From Hamadaea sp013361475 (lineage in GTDB: Bacteria; Actinomycetota; Actinomycetes; Mycobacteriales; Micromonosporaceae), in contig NZ_JBFAHM010000006.1 in the NCBI RefSeq assembly GCF_040654195.1, forward strand, positions 186,001-250,000: a stretch of DNA of 64,000 nucleotides. Direction: 5' to 3'. How positions within the stretch are numbered: position 1 is the stretch's first letter; each line of letters begins with the position of its first letter. This document shows positions 1 to 8,571 of the stretch, piece by piece. Under the pieces are notes generated by a model. That model did no database searches. It saw only the letters and a program-made list of their open reading frames with translations, and was not told the DNA's origin. A program made the position numbers and the translations under genes.

Positions 1-500
1 AGCGCCTGCTGGGCCGACGCCGTCCACAACGCGGTCGCGATCACCGTGCGCTCGCCCGCGTCGACGGCGTGGGCGAGATCGTCCAGCAGATCGGTCAGGC
101 CGTAGCGGACGTATTCGCGGTCGGCGTCGCTGAGCCCGCGCGGCCCGGCGGCCAGCACCCGGGCGCAACGCGCGGGGCGGTCGCCGGGATCGCCCAGGAT
201 CGGCAGTCCCGTCGCGATCATCCGATGCAGGACTGGACGCCGCTCGGCGACGTCCCTGTCCAGGTAGTACGTCATGGACTGCTCGTCGTGCACGAACAGC
301 TCGACCGGCCAGCCGCGGTAATAGCGCGAATCGCGGTGCGGCGCCTGCGAATCTCCGTCCGGCAACACCACGACGATGTCCAGGTCGGAACCGGGCGTAC
401 GGTGCGCGGTCAGGACACTGCCCGCCAGCACCGCCCATCGGGCCAGCGGGAACAGTTCCAGGACCAGATCTCGCGCCACCGCGACCGGTTCGTCGTGCAT
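1..500 (-). CDS. Nucleotidyltransferase-domain protein (3' end cut by window edge)
   Basis: The first 166 codons read on the minus strand encode a protein with the nucleotidyltransferase signature G27-S28-x10-D39-x-D41, seen as GSVLTAHRTPGSDLDIVVV. The two acidic residues are those expected to bind the metal-nucleotide. It resembles minimal or kanamycin-nucleotidyltransferase-like folds, but no substrate can be named. The ATG at 500 is the first in-frame start before the core motif. The C-terminus lies beyond the left edge. The divergence from the next gene suggests it is a separate unit. Family assignment comes from the motif; the function is open. Confidence 0.7.
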   Translation of the reverse strand, partial: MHDEPVAVARDLVLELFPLARWAVLAGSVLTAHRTPGSDLDIVVVLPDGDSQAPHRDSRYYRGWPVELFVHDEQSMTYYLDRDVAERRPVLHRMIATGLPILGDPGDRPARCARVLAAGPRGLSDADREYVRYGLTDLLDDLAHAVDAGERTVIATALWTASAQQA

Positions 501-564
501 CTGGTCAGCATTCCCCGCGTACGCCGAAAGTGCCAACCAGATCGTGGTGACCGGCCCTGGCGGC

Positions 565-1050
565 TCAGTCGTTGAGCACCTGCACCAGATCGTCGCGGAA
601 GGACTGCTCGGCCGCGCTGACCTCGGTGCCCCCGATGCCGAGCAGGCCGCCGCTGGACGCCGCGGTGACGACCTCCTCGGCGATGGTGACCAGCCAGTGC
701 TTGTACGCCGCCGCGTCGGCCTCGTGGCCGCGCTCGTCGAGCAGCTGGGCCGCCGCCTTGGCCCGGTCGAGCGCGTCGGCCGCCACCGCCACCGGGTCGC
801 CGGGTGCGAAGACCGGCAGGCTCGCCTCCTCTTCACCGTCGGGGTCACCCAGCCGGGCGACGATCTCGGCGGCGACCGTCCGCACCAGTTCGCTGGCCGA
901 GTCCCGGCCGTCGGAGATCGCCGCCATCCCGGCCGCGTTCTCGGCGGCCGTCCGGCGGGCGCCGTCCTCCTCGGCCGCGCTGGCGGCGATCAGGACGGCC
1001 TGCGGCAGGCCGACCAGCAGTCCCCATTCGGCGTCGGTGAAGCCGTTCAC
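565..1050 (-). CDS. Conserved actinobacterial hypothetical protein, 161 aa
   Basis: This is a small acidic, alanine-rich, probably all-helical protein that I do not recognise. It begins VNGFTDAEWGLLVGLPQAV and has no signal peptide or membrane segment. I chose the GTG at 1050 because GAGGGGG lies a few bases upstream; the longer frame reaching 1209 would run through the end of the recQ gene. It lies directly downstream of recQ on the same strand with a short gap (1051-1085), so it may be cotranscribed with it. Central segments rich in Ala and Glu suggest a helical bundle. No function is proposed. Confidence 0.65.
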   Translation of the reverse strand: MNGFTDAEWGLLVGLPQAVLIAASAAEEDGARRTAAENAAGMAAISDGRDSASELVRTVAAEIVARLGDPDGEEEASLPVFAPGDPVAVAADALDRAKAAAQLLDERGHEADAAAYKHWLVTIAEEVVTAASSGGLLGIGGTEVSAAEQSFRDDLVQVLND

Positions 1051-1085
1051 GTTTACCCCCTCGAGTCGGTGAAGCCTGTCGTAAT

Positions 1086-2744
1086 TTAGTCGACCACGAG
1101 CAGCTGCTGCGCTCGCACCACGGGCACGGACAGCGTCTTGTAGCCGACCTCGTCGAACAGCACCGTCATCTTGTCGCCGTCGTAGCCGAGCACGAGACCG
1201 GAACCCCACTCCGCGTGGCGTACGCCGGTGTGCACGGTGAACGGGCGGTCGTCGGAGACGCCCTCACCCGGTCGCACGTGGCAGTTGTCACAGTGCCCGC
1301 ACTGCTTGGCCACGTGCTCGCCGAAATACGCCAGCAGCACCTGGGCGCGGCAGGACCGGCTCTGCGCGTAGGCCCGCATCATGTCGCCGCGGGTCTGCCC
1401 GACCGCCTGCCGCCGCTCGAACTGGGCCAGGGCCGCCTTCGCCGCCGCGACCGGCTCCGGCGCGTATCGCGGGCTCACGACCTTGTTGGTGGCGAGCGTG
1501 TCGGCCGCGCCGACCTCCTCGAGCAGGCTGAGGAGCTGGGCGAGTTTGCGGGCGCTCAGTCCGCTGCGCTCCTTCAGCTGCGTCTTGGTCGCCGGTCCCC
1601 CGGTACGCAGCAGCGCCGCCAGGTCACGCAGCTCGGCGTGGTCCGGCGAGCCGCCGTTGAAGAACCGTTGCAGCGCCTCGTCTTCCATCCGCCACAACAA
1701 CAGGGTGCGGGCCGGCTGACCGTCGCGACCGGCCCGGCCGATCTCCTGGAGATAGCTGTCGGGGGAATCGGGCAACGCCACGTGCGCGATCCATCGGATG
1801 TCGGGCTTGTCGATGCCCATCCCGAAGGCCGAGGTCGCCACCATGACGGGGATCTCGCCGTCGCTGAACTCCAGATGCCGCTTCTCGCGGACGCCCCCGG
1901 CCATGCCGCCGTGGTAGAACGCCGCCTTGAACCCCGCCGAGACCAGCCGGTCGGCCAGTTCCTCGGCGGCGCGCCGGGTCGGCACGTAGATGATGCCGGA
2001 GCGGCCGTCCTCCTCCTTCAGGAAGGCCTGCAGCCGTCGCCACCGATACTGCTCGTCGGAGCAGTACGCCACCTCCAGGTGCAGGTTCGGACGGTCCAAA
2101 CCGGACACGATGGTGCGGTGCCGGCGCAGATCCAGCCGGGCGGCGATGTCCTCGCGGACGGGCGGGGAGGCGGTCGCGGTCAACGCGACGACGGGTGGCC
2201 GCCCCAGGTCGCTGATGAACCGGCCGAGCCCGAGGTAGTCCGGCCGGAAGTCGTAGCCCCACGCGGAGATGCAGTGCGCCTCGTCGACGGCGACGAGCGA
2301 GGGCCGCAGCTCGCGGACCTGTCGTGCCCGCTCGGGATCGGCGAGCTGCTCGGGCGTGGTGAACAGGAACCGCGCCCGGCCCTCACGCACCTCGGCCAGG
2401 GCGGCCGCCTGCTGGGCCGGCGTCTCGGCCGAGCTGATCCGCACGGCGCGCAGTTGCGGAGTACCGCGATCGTTCAACGACGCCAGCTGGTCCTGCTGCA
2501 ACGCGAGCAGGGGCGAGATGACGATCGTCGGACCGGGCAGGAGGGTCGCCGGAATCTGGTAGACGGCGGACTTCCCGGCCCCGGTGGGCAGCACCACGAG
2601 GGTGTCCTGACCCGACATGATGGACCGCATCGCGGCCAGCTGCCCGTCGCGCAGGCGACGCCAGCCGAACACCTGCCGCGCCGCGCGGCGCAACCGCAGA
2701 GTGTGCAGCAGGTGGAACGGGGGGAACGACAGAAGTGATCTCAT
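1086..2744 (-). CDS. recQ: RecQ-family ATP-dependent DNA helicase with C-terminal Tudor-like domain
   Basis: 552 aa. It is a superfamily 2 3'-5' DNA helicase used in recombination and fork repair. Visible in order: Walker A LPTGAGKS near residue 50, the DEAH box in AVDEAHCISAWGYDFRPDY near 150, the helicase C domain ending in the arginine-finger motif QEIGRAGRDGQPA, and a RecQ zinc site formed by SCRAQVL and CGHCDNC near 465-490. Instead of an HRDC domain, the last 45 residues (VRHAEWGSGLVLGYDGDKM...) look like the Tudor-like C-terminal domain of UvrD/PcrA. The ATG at 2744 precedes MRSLLSFPPFHLL; an upstream extension is possible but unlikely. It is divergent from the SDR gene. Confidence 0.93.
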   Translation of the reverse strand: MRSLLSFPPFHLLHTLRLRRAARQVFGWRRLRDGQLAAMRSIMSGQDTLVVLPTGAGKSAVYQIPATLLPGPTIVISPLLALQQDQLASLNDRGTPQLRAVRISSAETPAQQAAALAEVREGRARFLFTTPEQLADPERARQVRELRPSLVAVDEAHCISAWGYDFRPDYLGLGRFISDLGRPPVVALTATASPPVREDIAARLDLRRHRTIVSGLDRPNLHLEVAYCSDEQYRWRRLQAFLKEEDGRSGIIYVPTRRAAEELADRLVSAGFKAAFYHGGMAGGVREKRHLEFSDGEIPVMVATSAFGMGIDKPDIRWIAHVALPDSPDSYLQEIGRAGRDGQPARTLLLWRMEDEALQRFFNGGSPDHAELRDLAALLRTGGPATKTQLKERSGLSARKLAQLLSLLEEVGAADTLATNKVVSPRYAPEPVAAAKAALAQFERRQAVGQTRGDMMRAYAQSRSCRAQVLLAYFGEHVAKQCGHCDNCHVRPGEGVSDDRPFTVHTGVRHAEWGSGLVLGYDGDKMTVLFDEVGYKTLSVPVVRAQQLLVVD

Positions 2745-2815
2745 CGGGGCTGACGCTACCCGGTGGGTCTGACGAGCAAACCCGGACGCGGCGCGACACC
2801 GCCTAGGGTGACGGC

Positions 2816-3598
2816 ATGACGACACCCTCCCCCGACCGGCCGGACGCGCCGGTCGCCGCGATAACCGGTGCGGCCCAAGGCATCGGCGCCCGGATCGCCG
2901 AAGTGCTCGCGGCGGCCGGCTTCCGGCTCGCCCTCCTCGACCGGCAGGAGATCACGGATTTCCCGGACGCGCTGACCGTCGTCGGCGACGTCACGAGCCA
3001 GGCCGACGTGACCGCGTACGCCGGGGCGGTCAACGAGCGCTACGGCCGGATCGACGTCCTGGTCAACAACGCCGGCGTCGCCTGCATCAGCCCGGCCGAC
3101 GAGACTCCGGCGGCGCTGTGGCGCCAGGTCGTCGACGTGAACCTCACCGGCCCGTTCCTGCTCTGCCAGGCGTTCGGGCGGCAGATGCTGGCGGCCGGCG
3201 CGGGATCCATAGTGAACATCGCGTCGGTGGCCGGGTTGTTCGGCATCGCCGACCGGGCGGCGTACAACGCGAGCAAGCACGGGTTGATCGGGCTCACCCG
3301 GACGCTGGCCGTGGAGTGGGGCGGCCGCGGCGTACGCGTGAACGCGGTGTGCCCGGGCTGGGTGAAGACTCCGATGGACGACGCGTCGCAGGGCGAGGGC
3401 GCGTACGGCGACGACGACATCGTCGACCATGTGCCGCTGGGCCGGTTCGCCACGCCGGACGACGTCGCGCAGGCGGTCGCGTTCCTCGCCGATCCCCAGC
3501 GCAGCGCGTTCGTCAACGGCGTGACCCTGTCGGTGGACGGCGGCTGGGCGGCCGACGGCTCCTGGCAGTCGCTACGACTGGACGCCCGCTCCCGATAA
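2816..3598 (+). CDS. Short-chain dehydrogenase/reductase (SDR)
   Basis: 260 aa, the usual length for a classical SDR. It should catalyse NAD(P)-dependent oxidation or reduction of an alcohol/ketone; the substrate is unknown. The cofactor motif TGAAQGIG is near residue 19, NNAG is present, the catalytic Ser lies in NIASVAG, and YNASK carries the catalytic Tyr and Lys. PGWVKTPM follows as in typical family members. The short acidic stretch after strand 2 (ALLDRQE) hints at NAD rather than NADP, but this is weak. It is a single gene, divergent from recQ and followed by a strong hairpin. Confidence 0.9.
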   Translation: MTTPSPDRPDAPVAAITGAAQGIGARIAEVLAAAGFRLALLDRQEITDFPDALTVVGDVTSQADVTAYAGAVNERYGRIDVLVNNAGVACISPADETPAALWRQVVDVNLTGPFLLCQAFGRQMLAAGAGSIVNIASVAGLFGIADRAAYNASKHGLIGLTRTLAVEWGGRGVRVNAVCPGWVKTPMDDASQGEGAYGDDDIVDHVPLGRFATPDDVAQAVAFLADPQRSAFVNGVTLSVDGGWAADGSWQSLRLDARSR

Positions 3599-3629
3599 GC
3601 CAGACCGACCGGAACCGATAGACAACCGG

Positions 3630-3666
3630 CGGCGAGGGCGGCGCGCCGAGCGTACCGCCCTCGCCG
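3630..3666. terminator. Bidirectional terminator-like hairpin
   Basis: CGGCGAGGGCGG (3630-3641) is perfectly complementary to CCGCCCTCGCCG (3655-3666) with a 13-nt loop. It sits between two convergent genes, the SDR and the MT0933-like protein. There is no U-tract, as is common in actinobacteria. Confidence 0.7.
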
Positions 3667-3678
3667 GAACGAGATCGC

Positions 3679-3861
3679 CTACTTGTCGATGATGTCCTTG
3701 GCGGCGTCCGACGCCTTGTCGATGCCGCCGGTGAGCTTGCCGCCGGTCACGTCGTCGGCCTTGCCGGCCGCGGTGTCGACGTGTTCCTTCAGCTTGTCGT
3801 CGCCTCCGAGCTTGTCGGAGACCTTGTCGACGGCGTCCGCGATCTTGTCCGAGATGCCCAT
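3679..3861 (-). CDS. MT0933-like small 'antitoxin family' protein
   Basis: 60 aa, charged and Lys/Asp-rich: MGISDKIADAVDKVSDKLGG, followed by repeats of the type DKxxDxxxGGKxxGxIDKA. It matches the pattern of the MT0933/Rv0909 antitoxin-like family, small helical proteins often annotated as antitoxins without a proven toxin. No toxin gene lies next to it, so the antitoxin label should not be taken literally; a CsbD-like stress role is equally likely. The ATG at 3861 has GGGGG six bases upstream. Confidence 0.7.
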   Translation of the reverse strand: MGISDKIADAVDKVSDKLGGDDKLKEHVDTAAGKADDVTGGKLTGGIDKASDAAKDIIDK

Positions 3862-4016
3862 GTCAACCCCCGTACGCCCAGGTCCCCCGCGGACTCCGGG
3901 CGCTTCCGATGCTAGGGCCGCTTCCGCGGCATCGGGGGCGATTCGGGAGAATCTTGCGCACGGCTGCATACCTCTGCCCCGGCCGGGTAGTTGCCCGGTA
4001 TGGCAGAGACAACCGG

Positions 4017-4232
4017 TCAAGCGTCACGCTCGGCGGACATCAGCCGGATCGACTCGGCCACCTCGTCGCGCTCGTATTCGCCTTCGGGCAGCGCGTCGAG
4101 CCGGCTGAGCGTCTCGGCGGGCAGATCCGCCGCGGTGGCCCGGCGGACTATCTCCTCCCGGGTCACGCGCTCGTCGGCGACGTAGACGTCGTCGAGCAGT
4201 TCTTCGAGCCCCGGCAGCGGAACTCCGCTCAT
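4017..4232 (-). CDS. Small DUF2795-like protein, 71 aa
   Basis: It begins MSGVPLPGLEELLDD and ends SIRLMSAERDA. The core LSRLDALPEGEYERDEV resembles the DUF2795 pattern (a helical segment, then L..LP..EY, then V) found in small actinobacterial proteins of unknown function. A second gene with the same core lies at 42151. The start ATG has a good GGAGG seven bases upstream. It has no membrane segment and no cysteine. It lies between the MT0933-like gene on the same strand and a divergent SRPBCC gene. Confidence 0.7.
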   Translation of the reverse strand: MSGVPLPGLEELLDDVYVADERVTREEIVRRATAADLPAETLSRLDALPEGEYERDEVAESIRLMSAERDA

Positions 4233-4342
4233 CGCACACCTCCGGTCTCCAGGGAGCGAGCGCTGCGATACCCGGGCTCGACGAGGTCAAACGCGCCTTC
4301 GCCGAATGTGATTGGACCGGTCGGACGACGAAAGGAGCTGGC

Positions 4343-4996
4343 ATGTCCAGCCAGACCGAGACCGTTGAGGTCGCGGTGCCGATCCACACCGCGTACAACC
4401 AGTGGACCCAGTTCGAGCAGTTCCCGAAGTTCATGAAGCGGGTCAAGGAGGTCCGGCAGATCAACGACACCCTGACCCACTGGACGGTCGAGATCAACGG
4501 CGTACGCCGTGAGTTCGACGCGCAGATCACCGAGCAGCAGCCGGACAGCCGGGTGGCGTGGATGTCGACGAGCGGCACCCGCCAGGGCGGCACGGTGACC
4601 TTCCAGCCCATCGACTCGGACCACACCCGGGTCACCGCGCAGCTGGACCTGGAGCCCGAGGGCTTCGCCGAGAACGTGGCGGACAAGACCGGCATGGTCG
4701 GCCACCACGTCAAGGAGGACCTCGAGAACTTCAAGGAGTTCATCGAGCAGCGCGGCAGTGAGACCGGCGCCTGGCGCGGCAGCGTCGAGGGCGGTCGCGT
4801 CGAGAGCGGCCGCTCCGGACTCGCCGAGGACCCGGGCACCACGTACGAGTCGCAGTCCGCGTACGAGACGGGCGCGCCGCGGCAGCCGGGGATGCCGGAC
4901 GCCGGGATGCCTGATCCCGGCATGCGGGGGCAGCGTCCGACGGGTGAGCCGGGCATGTGGAGCCGCCCGGACGACGACCTCGATCGCCCACTGTAG
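4343..4996 (+). CDS. SRPBCC / polyketide cyclase-like protein
   Basis: 217 aa. Residues 1-145 form a START/SRPBCC helix-grip domain of the 'cyclase/dehydrase' type: ETVEVAVPIHTAYNQWTQFE, then FPKFMKRVKEV and a C-terminal helix ending FKEFIEQR. Such domains bind hydrophobic ligands, but in actinomycetes this subgroup is usually uncharacterised and stress-linked. The last 70 residues are a low-complexity Gly/Pro/Met tail with repeated GMPD units, unlikely to be folded. It has AAGGAG before the ATG and its own promoter region, and ends in a strong hairpin at 5015. Confidence 0.8.
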   Translation: MSSQTETVEVAVPIHTAYNQWTQFEQFPKFMKRVKEVRQINDTLTHWTVEINGVRREFDAQITEQQPDSRVAWMSTSGTRQGGTVTFQPIDSDHTRVTAQLDLEPEGFAENVADKTGMVGHHVKEDLENFKEFIEQRGSETGAWRGSVEGGRVESGRSGLAEDPGTTYESQSAYETGAPRQPGMPDAGMPDPGMRGQRPTGEPGMWSRPDDDLDRPL

Positions 4997-5014
4997 CTAG
5001 ACAGCGGCAAGCCC

Positions 5015-5046
5015 CTCGGGTGTCCACCGGTCGGTGGACACCCGAG
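5015..5046. terminator. Perfect 14-bp stem hairpin terminator
   Basis: CTCGGGTGTCCACC (5015-5028) pairs with GGTGGACACCCGAG (5033-5046) across a GGTC tetraloop, 18 bp after the SRPBCC stop codon. The stability and position fit an intrinsic terminator without a U-tract. Confidence 0.8.
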
Positions 5047-5098
5047 TTACGTCTGCCGGCCGTCCCGCCGCACCCCGTCCGGCGGCGACGCTGAGACC

Positions 5099-5935
5099 AT
5101 GACGAAAACCATCACGGTTCGGGGCTTGCGCAAGGCGTACGCCGGCCGGCCGGCGGTCGACGGACTCGACCTGGCCATCGACTCGGGCGAGGTATTCGCC
5201 CTGCTCGGCCCGAACGGGGCGGGCAAGACCACCACGGTGGAGATTCTGGAGGGCCATCGTCGCCGGTCGGGCGGCGAGGTCAGCGTGCTCGGCGAGGACC
5301 CGGGCACGGCCGGCCGGCGCTGGCGGGCGCGGATCGGCATCGTCGCGCAGTCCGCTCACGATCTGGCCGACCTGACCGTCGCCGAGGCGGTACGCCACTT
5401 CGCGGCCTGCTATCCGGTCTCCCGTCCAGTGGCGGAGGTCGTCGACCTCGTCGGCCTGACCGAGCAGACGAAGTCCCGCGTACGCACCCTGTCCGGCGGG
5501 CAACGCCGCCGCCTCGACGTCGCGGTCGGCATCATCGGACGCCCGGAGCTGCTGTTCCTCGACGAACCCACCACCGGCTTCGACCCCGAGGCCCGCCGTC
5601 AGTTCTGGAACCTCATCCGGCTGCTCAGCGGCGAGGGCACGACGATCCTGCTCACCACGCACTACCTCGAGGAGGCCGAGGTGCTGGCCGACCGGCTGGC
5701 GGTGATCGCCGCCGGGCGGATCGTGGCCGAGGGCACCCCCGGCTCGATCGGCGGCCGCGGGGCGCAGCTGGCCACGGTGACGTGGACCGACGGACGCGGC
5801 CGCCACACCGAACACACCGCCGACCCCGTCGCCTTCATCGCGCAGCGCTCCGCCGAGGGCGTTCTCGACGATGTCACCGTCTCCCGCCCCACCCTCGAAG
5901 ACACCTACCTGAGCCTGATCGGAGAAGCCCGATGA
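5099..5935 (+). CDS. ABC-2 exporter ATP-binding protein
   Basis: 278 aa, DrrA/CcmA type. It is the ATPase that powers the adjacent membrane permease. Walker A is GPNGAGKTT, the signature is LSGGQRRRLD, Walker B is LLFLDEPTTGFDP, and the switch His lies in LTTHY. The C-terminal 60 residues after AEGTPGSIG form the small domain typical of DrrA-like exporters. It starts an operon: its stop overlaps the permease start by ATGA, and a histidine kinase and regulator follow. The likely substrate is an antibiotic or lipid; it cannot be named from sequence. Confidence 0.9.
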   Translation: MTKTITVRGLRKAYAGRPAVDGLDLAIDSGEVFALLGPNGAGKTTTVEILEGHRRRSGGEVSVLGEDPGTAGRRWRARIGIVAQSAHDLADLTVAEAVRHFAACYPVSRPVAEVVDLVGLTEQTKSRVRTLSGGQRRRLDVAVGIIGRPELLFLDEPTTGFDPEARRQFWNLIRLLSGEGTTILLTTHYLEEAEVLADRLAVIAAGRIVAEGTPGSIGGRGAQLATVTWTDGRGRHTEHTADPVAFIAQRSAEGVLDDVTVSRPTLEDTYLSLIGEAR

Positions 5936-6744
5936 GCACTGCCGCCCTGCCCTCCAGCGGCCGCCTGGGTCTGGCCCGGGGCGCGGTCGAACTGCGCCAG
6001 TTCCTGCGGAGTCGGGAGGCCGTCGGGTTCAGCCTGATCTTCCCGGCCTTGCTGCTCGTCCTGCTCGGATCGATCTTCAAGGACTCCTACGGCGATCATT
6101 CGGAGGCCTCGGCGGCGCAGGTCTTCTCGGCCAGCATGATCGCGTACGGGATCATCTCGACGGCGTTCATCACCATGGGCGTCGGAATCGCGGCCGACCG
6201 CGAGGACGGCACTCTCCGGCGGCTGCGCGGCACGCCGATGACCGTGCTGGCGTACTTCATCGGCAAGCTCACCGTCGTGGCCGTCGCAACGGTGGCCGAG
6301 GTCGCCCTGATGCTCGGCGTCGGGGTGGCCGTCTTCGACATGCCGCTGCCCGACGAACCCGGGCGCTGGCTGACCTTCGCCTGGGTGCTGGCCCTGTCCA
6401 TCGTGGCCTGCACGGCGATGGGCGTCACCGCCAGTTCCCTCGTACGCTCGTCGCGCAGCGCGGGCGTGGTGCTGAACGTGCCGGTCGTCGCACTCCAGTT
6501 CCTTTCCGGGATCTTCGTGCACCCGATCACGATGCTTCCCCAGTGGATGGTGACGGTCGCGTCGTTCTTCCCGGTCAAGTGGATGGGTCAGGGATTCCGC
6601 TCGGTGTTCCTGCCGGATTCGATGGCCGCGCACGAGATGGCCGGTGGCTGGGAGCCGGGCCGGACCGCGCTCGTGCTCGGGGCATGGTGTGTGGTCGGAT
6701 TGGCGGCGTGCCTGATGACCTTCCGGTGGACCGAGCAGCGATGA
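5932..6744 (+). CDS. ABC-2 type transporter permease
   Basis: 270 aa. An integral membrane partner of the preceding ATPase with about six hydrophobic segments, starting with SLIFPALLLVLLGSIF and ending with LVLGAWCVVGLAACLMTF. The middle segment EDGTLRRLRGTPM is the amphipathic motif that commonly follows the second helix in ABC-2 exporters and touches the ATPase. The start was moved to the ATG at 5932, which overlaps the upstream TGA by four bases, rather than an upstream in-frame start. The stop overlaps the kinase start in the same way, indicating tight coupling. Confidence 0.88.
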   Translation: MSTAALPSSGRLGLARGAVELRQFLRSREAVGFSLIFPALLLVLLGSIFKDSYGDHSEASAAQVFSASMIAYGIISTAFITMGVGIAADREDGTLRRLRGTPMTVLAYFIGKLTVVAVATVAEVALMLGVGVAVFDMPLPDEPGRWLTFAWVLALSIVACTAMGVTASSLVRSSRSAGVVLNVPVVALQFLSGIFVHPITMLPQWMVTVASFFPVKWMGQGFRSVFLPDSMAAHEMAGGWEPGRTALVLGAWCVVGLAACLMTFRWTEQR

Positions 6745-7913
6745 GCGGCTCCCAGTCCTGGTACGCGAGCCTGCGGATCTGGGACGTCTACTTCGCGATC
6801 GGATACACCGTCGTCCTGGTGCTCGTGGCCGTCGGCCACAGTCCCGGGGCGACGGCCCGCGCGGTGGTGGCGACCGTGGCCCTGACCGCGATGGCGGCCT
6901 GCTACACCTGGTGGGGACGGCCGCTCATCCTGGCCGACGCCGAGGGACGCCGCTTGTGGCCGTTCATCGGGGCGCAGCTCGGGCTGGCCGCCGTGGCGGT
7001 CACGGCGGTGCCGATCTCGGCGTACATCAACTTCGTGCTGTCTCCGCTGATGTTCATGAGCCTGCCGCTCGGTCAGGCGATCGCCGGCGCGATCGGGGCG
7101 AACGTACTTCCGGTCGTGGCGGCGCTGATCGGCCGGGCCGACCCCGGCGACACCCGGACTACGATGATCATGGCCTTCTTCGGCATGGCCTTGTCGGTGC
7201 TCATGGGCGTCTTCATCGTCCGGGTGATCAAGCAGAGCGAGGAGCGCCTGGCGTTGATCGGGGAGCTGGAGGCCAGCCGGGCCGAGGTGGCGCGGCTGTC
7301 CCACTTGGCCGGTGTGGCCGAGGAACGCTCACGGCTCGCGGGCGAGATCCACGACACTCTCGCCCAGGGCTTCACCAGCATCATCACGCTGCTTCAGGCG
7401 GCCGGGTCGGAACTGGACCGTGATCCGGCCCGCGCCCGAGGTCATGTCGACCTCGCAGTGCGTACCGCTCGGGAGAACCTGGCCGAGTCACGAGCGCTCA
7501 TCGCCGCCCTGGCGCCGGCCGCGCTGGACTCGGCATCGCTGGACCAGGCGATCCGTCGCCAGGCCGACCGGCTCGCCGAGGAGACCGGTGTCACCGTCGC
7601 CTACGCCATGAGCGGCGACCCGGTTCCGCTGCCCACCGCCACCGAGGTAGTGCTGCTGCGGGCGACACAGGAGGCGCTCACCAACATTCGCCGCCACGCG
7701 GGCGCGACGGACGTGACGCTGAACCTGGTCTACGCCGCCGACCGCGTGCTCCTGACGGTGCGAGACGACGGCCGGGGTTTCGACCCCGTCACGACGCACG
7801 GCGGCTTCGGGCTCGACGGAATGCGCATGCGAGCCGCCCAGGTCGACGGACTGCTCACAGTGGACAGCGCGCCCGGTCTCGGCTGCACGATCACCCTGGA
7901 GGTGCGCGCATGA
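6741..7913 (+). CDS. Sensor histidine kinase, NarL/DesK type
   Basis: 390 aa. About five or six membrane helices cover residues 10-160 with only short loops, so it probably senses the membrane or the exporter rather than a soluble extracellular ligand. The HisKA_3 motif AGEIHDTLAQGF places the phosphorylated His at 204, followed by a HATPase domain with NIRRHAGA and the G-boxes DDGRGFD and GGFGLDGM. The start overlaps the permease stop (ATGA) and its stop overlaps the response-regulator start (ATGA). The four-gene arrangement is typical of drug-sensing modules that induce their own exporter. Confidence 0.92.
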   Translation: MSGSQSWYASLRIWDVYFAIGYTVVLVLVAVGHSPGATARAVVATVALTAMAACYTWWGRPLILADAEGRRLWPFIGAQLGLAAVAVTAVPISAYINFVLSPLMFMSLPLGQAIAGAIGANVLPVVAALIGRADPGDTRTTMIMAFFGMALSVLMGVFIVRVIKQSEERLALIGELEASRAEVARLSHLAGVAEERSRLAGEIHDTLAQGFTSIITLLQAAGSELDRDPARARGHVDLAVRTARENLAESRALIAALAPAALDSASLDQAIRRQADRLAEETGVTVAYAMSGDPVPLPTATEVVLLRATQEALTNIRRHAGATDVTLNLVYAADRVLLTVRDDGRGFDPVTTHGGFGLDGMRMRAAQVDGLLTVDSAPGLGCTITLEVRA

Positions 7914-8527
7914 TCACCGTGCTGCTCGTCGACGACCACCCCGTCGTGCGGGCGGGACTGCGCGGCATGCTGGAGGCCGAGCCCGATCTGCGGATCGTCG
8001 GCGAGGCGGCGTCCGGCCCTGAGGCGGTCACGGCTGCGGCAGCGCTCACCCCCGACGTGATCCTGATGGACCTGCGAATGCCGGGCGGCGACGGCGCCAC
8101 CGCGACGGAGAAGATCCTGAGCAGGGCGTCGCGCAGCCGGATCGTGGTGCTCACCACCTACGAGACCGACGCCGACATCCTGCGCGCGGTCGAGGCGGGC
8201 GCGTCGGGCTACCTGCTCAAGGACGCCGCCCCGGCAGAACTGGCCAACGCCGTGCGTGCGGCCGCCCGGGGCGAGACAGTGCTGGCTCCGGCGGTCGCGG
8301 GGCGCCTGCTGCGCCAGGTGCGCCAGCCGGTTCAGCCGGGATTGTCCGCCCGCGAGGCGGAGGTGCTGCGGCTGGTGGCGCGCGGCCTGACCAACGGCGA
8401 CATCGGCCGCGAGCTGCACATCTCGGAGGCGACGGTGAAGACCCACCTGCTGCGGGTGTTCAGCAAGCTCGACGTCGACGACCGCACCGCCGCCGTCACC
8501 ACCGCCATGGCTCGGGGCCTGCTCTGA
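7910..8527 (+). CDS. LuxR/NarL-family response regulator
   Basis: 205 aa. The receiver domain covers residues 1-120 with the phospho-acceptor Asp54 in ILMDLRMPG, the conserved Thr in LTTYE and the Lys in LLKDAAP. A C-terminal LuxR helix-turn-helix follows: LSAREAEVLRLVARGLTNGDI and SEATVKTHLLRVFSKL. It is the cognate partner of the upstream kinase by four-base overlap. It probably activates the exporter operon that it belongs to; no target site could be identified by eye upstream of 5099. Confidence 0.93.
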   Translation: MITVLLVDDHPVVRAGLRGMLEAEPDLRIVGEAASGPEAVTAAAALTPDVILMDLRMPGGDGATATEKILSRASRSRIVVLTTYETDADILRAVEAGASGYLLKDAAPAELANAVRAAARGETVLAPAVAGRLLRQVRQPVQPGLSAREAEVLRLVARGLTNGDIGRELHISEATVKTHLLRVFSKLDVDDRTAAVTTAMARGLL

Positions 8528-8571
8528 CCGGCCGTCGCCGACGCTGCGCGAGCTGACGTATCTTCGGGCGC

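Noticed and set aside
1215..2738. Long plus-strand open frame of 507 codons opposite recQ
   Set aside because: It is an antisense shadow: composition is Arg/Gly/Ala-rich with no domain, while the minus-strand RecQ has all helicase motifs.
3679..3861. MT0933-like protein as half of a toxin-antitoxin pair
   Set aside because: No adjacent gene looks like a toxin; the family name is not proof of function.
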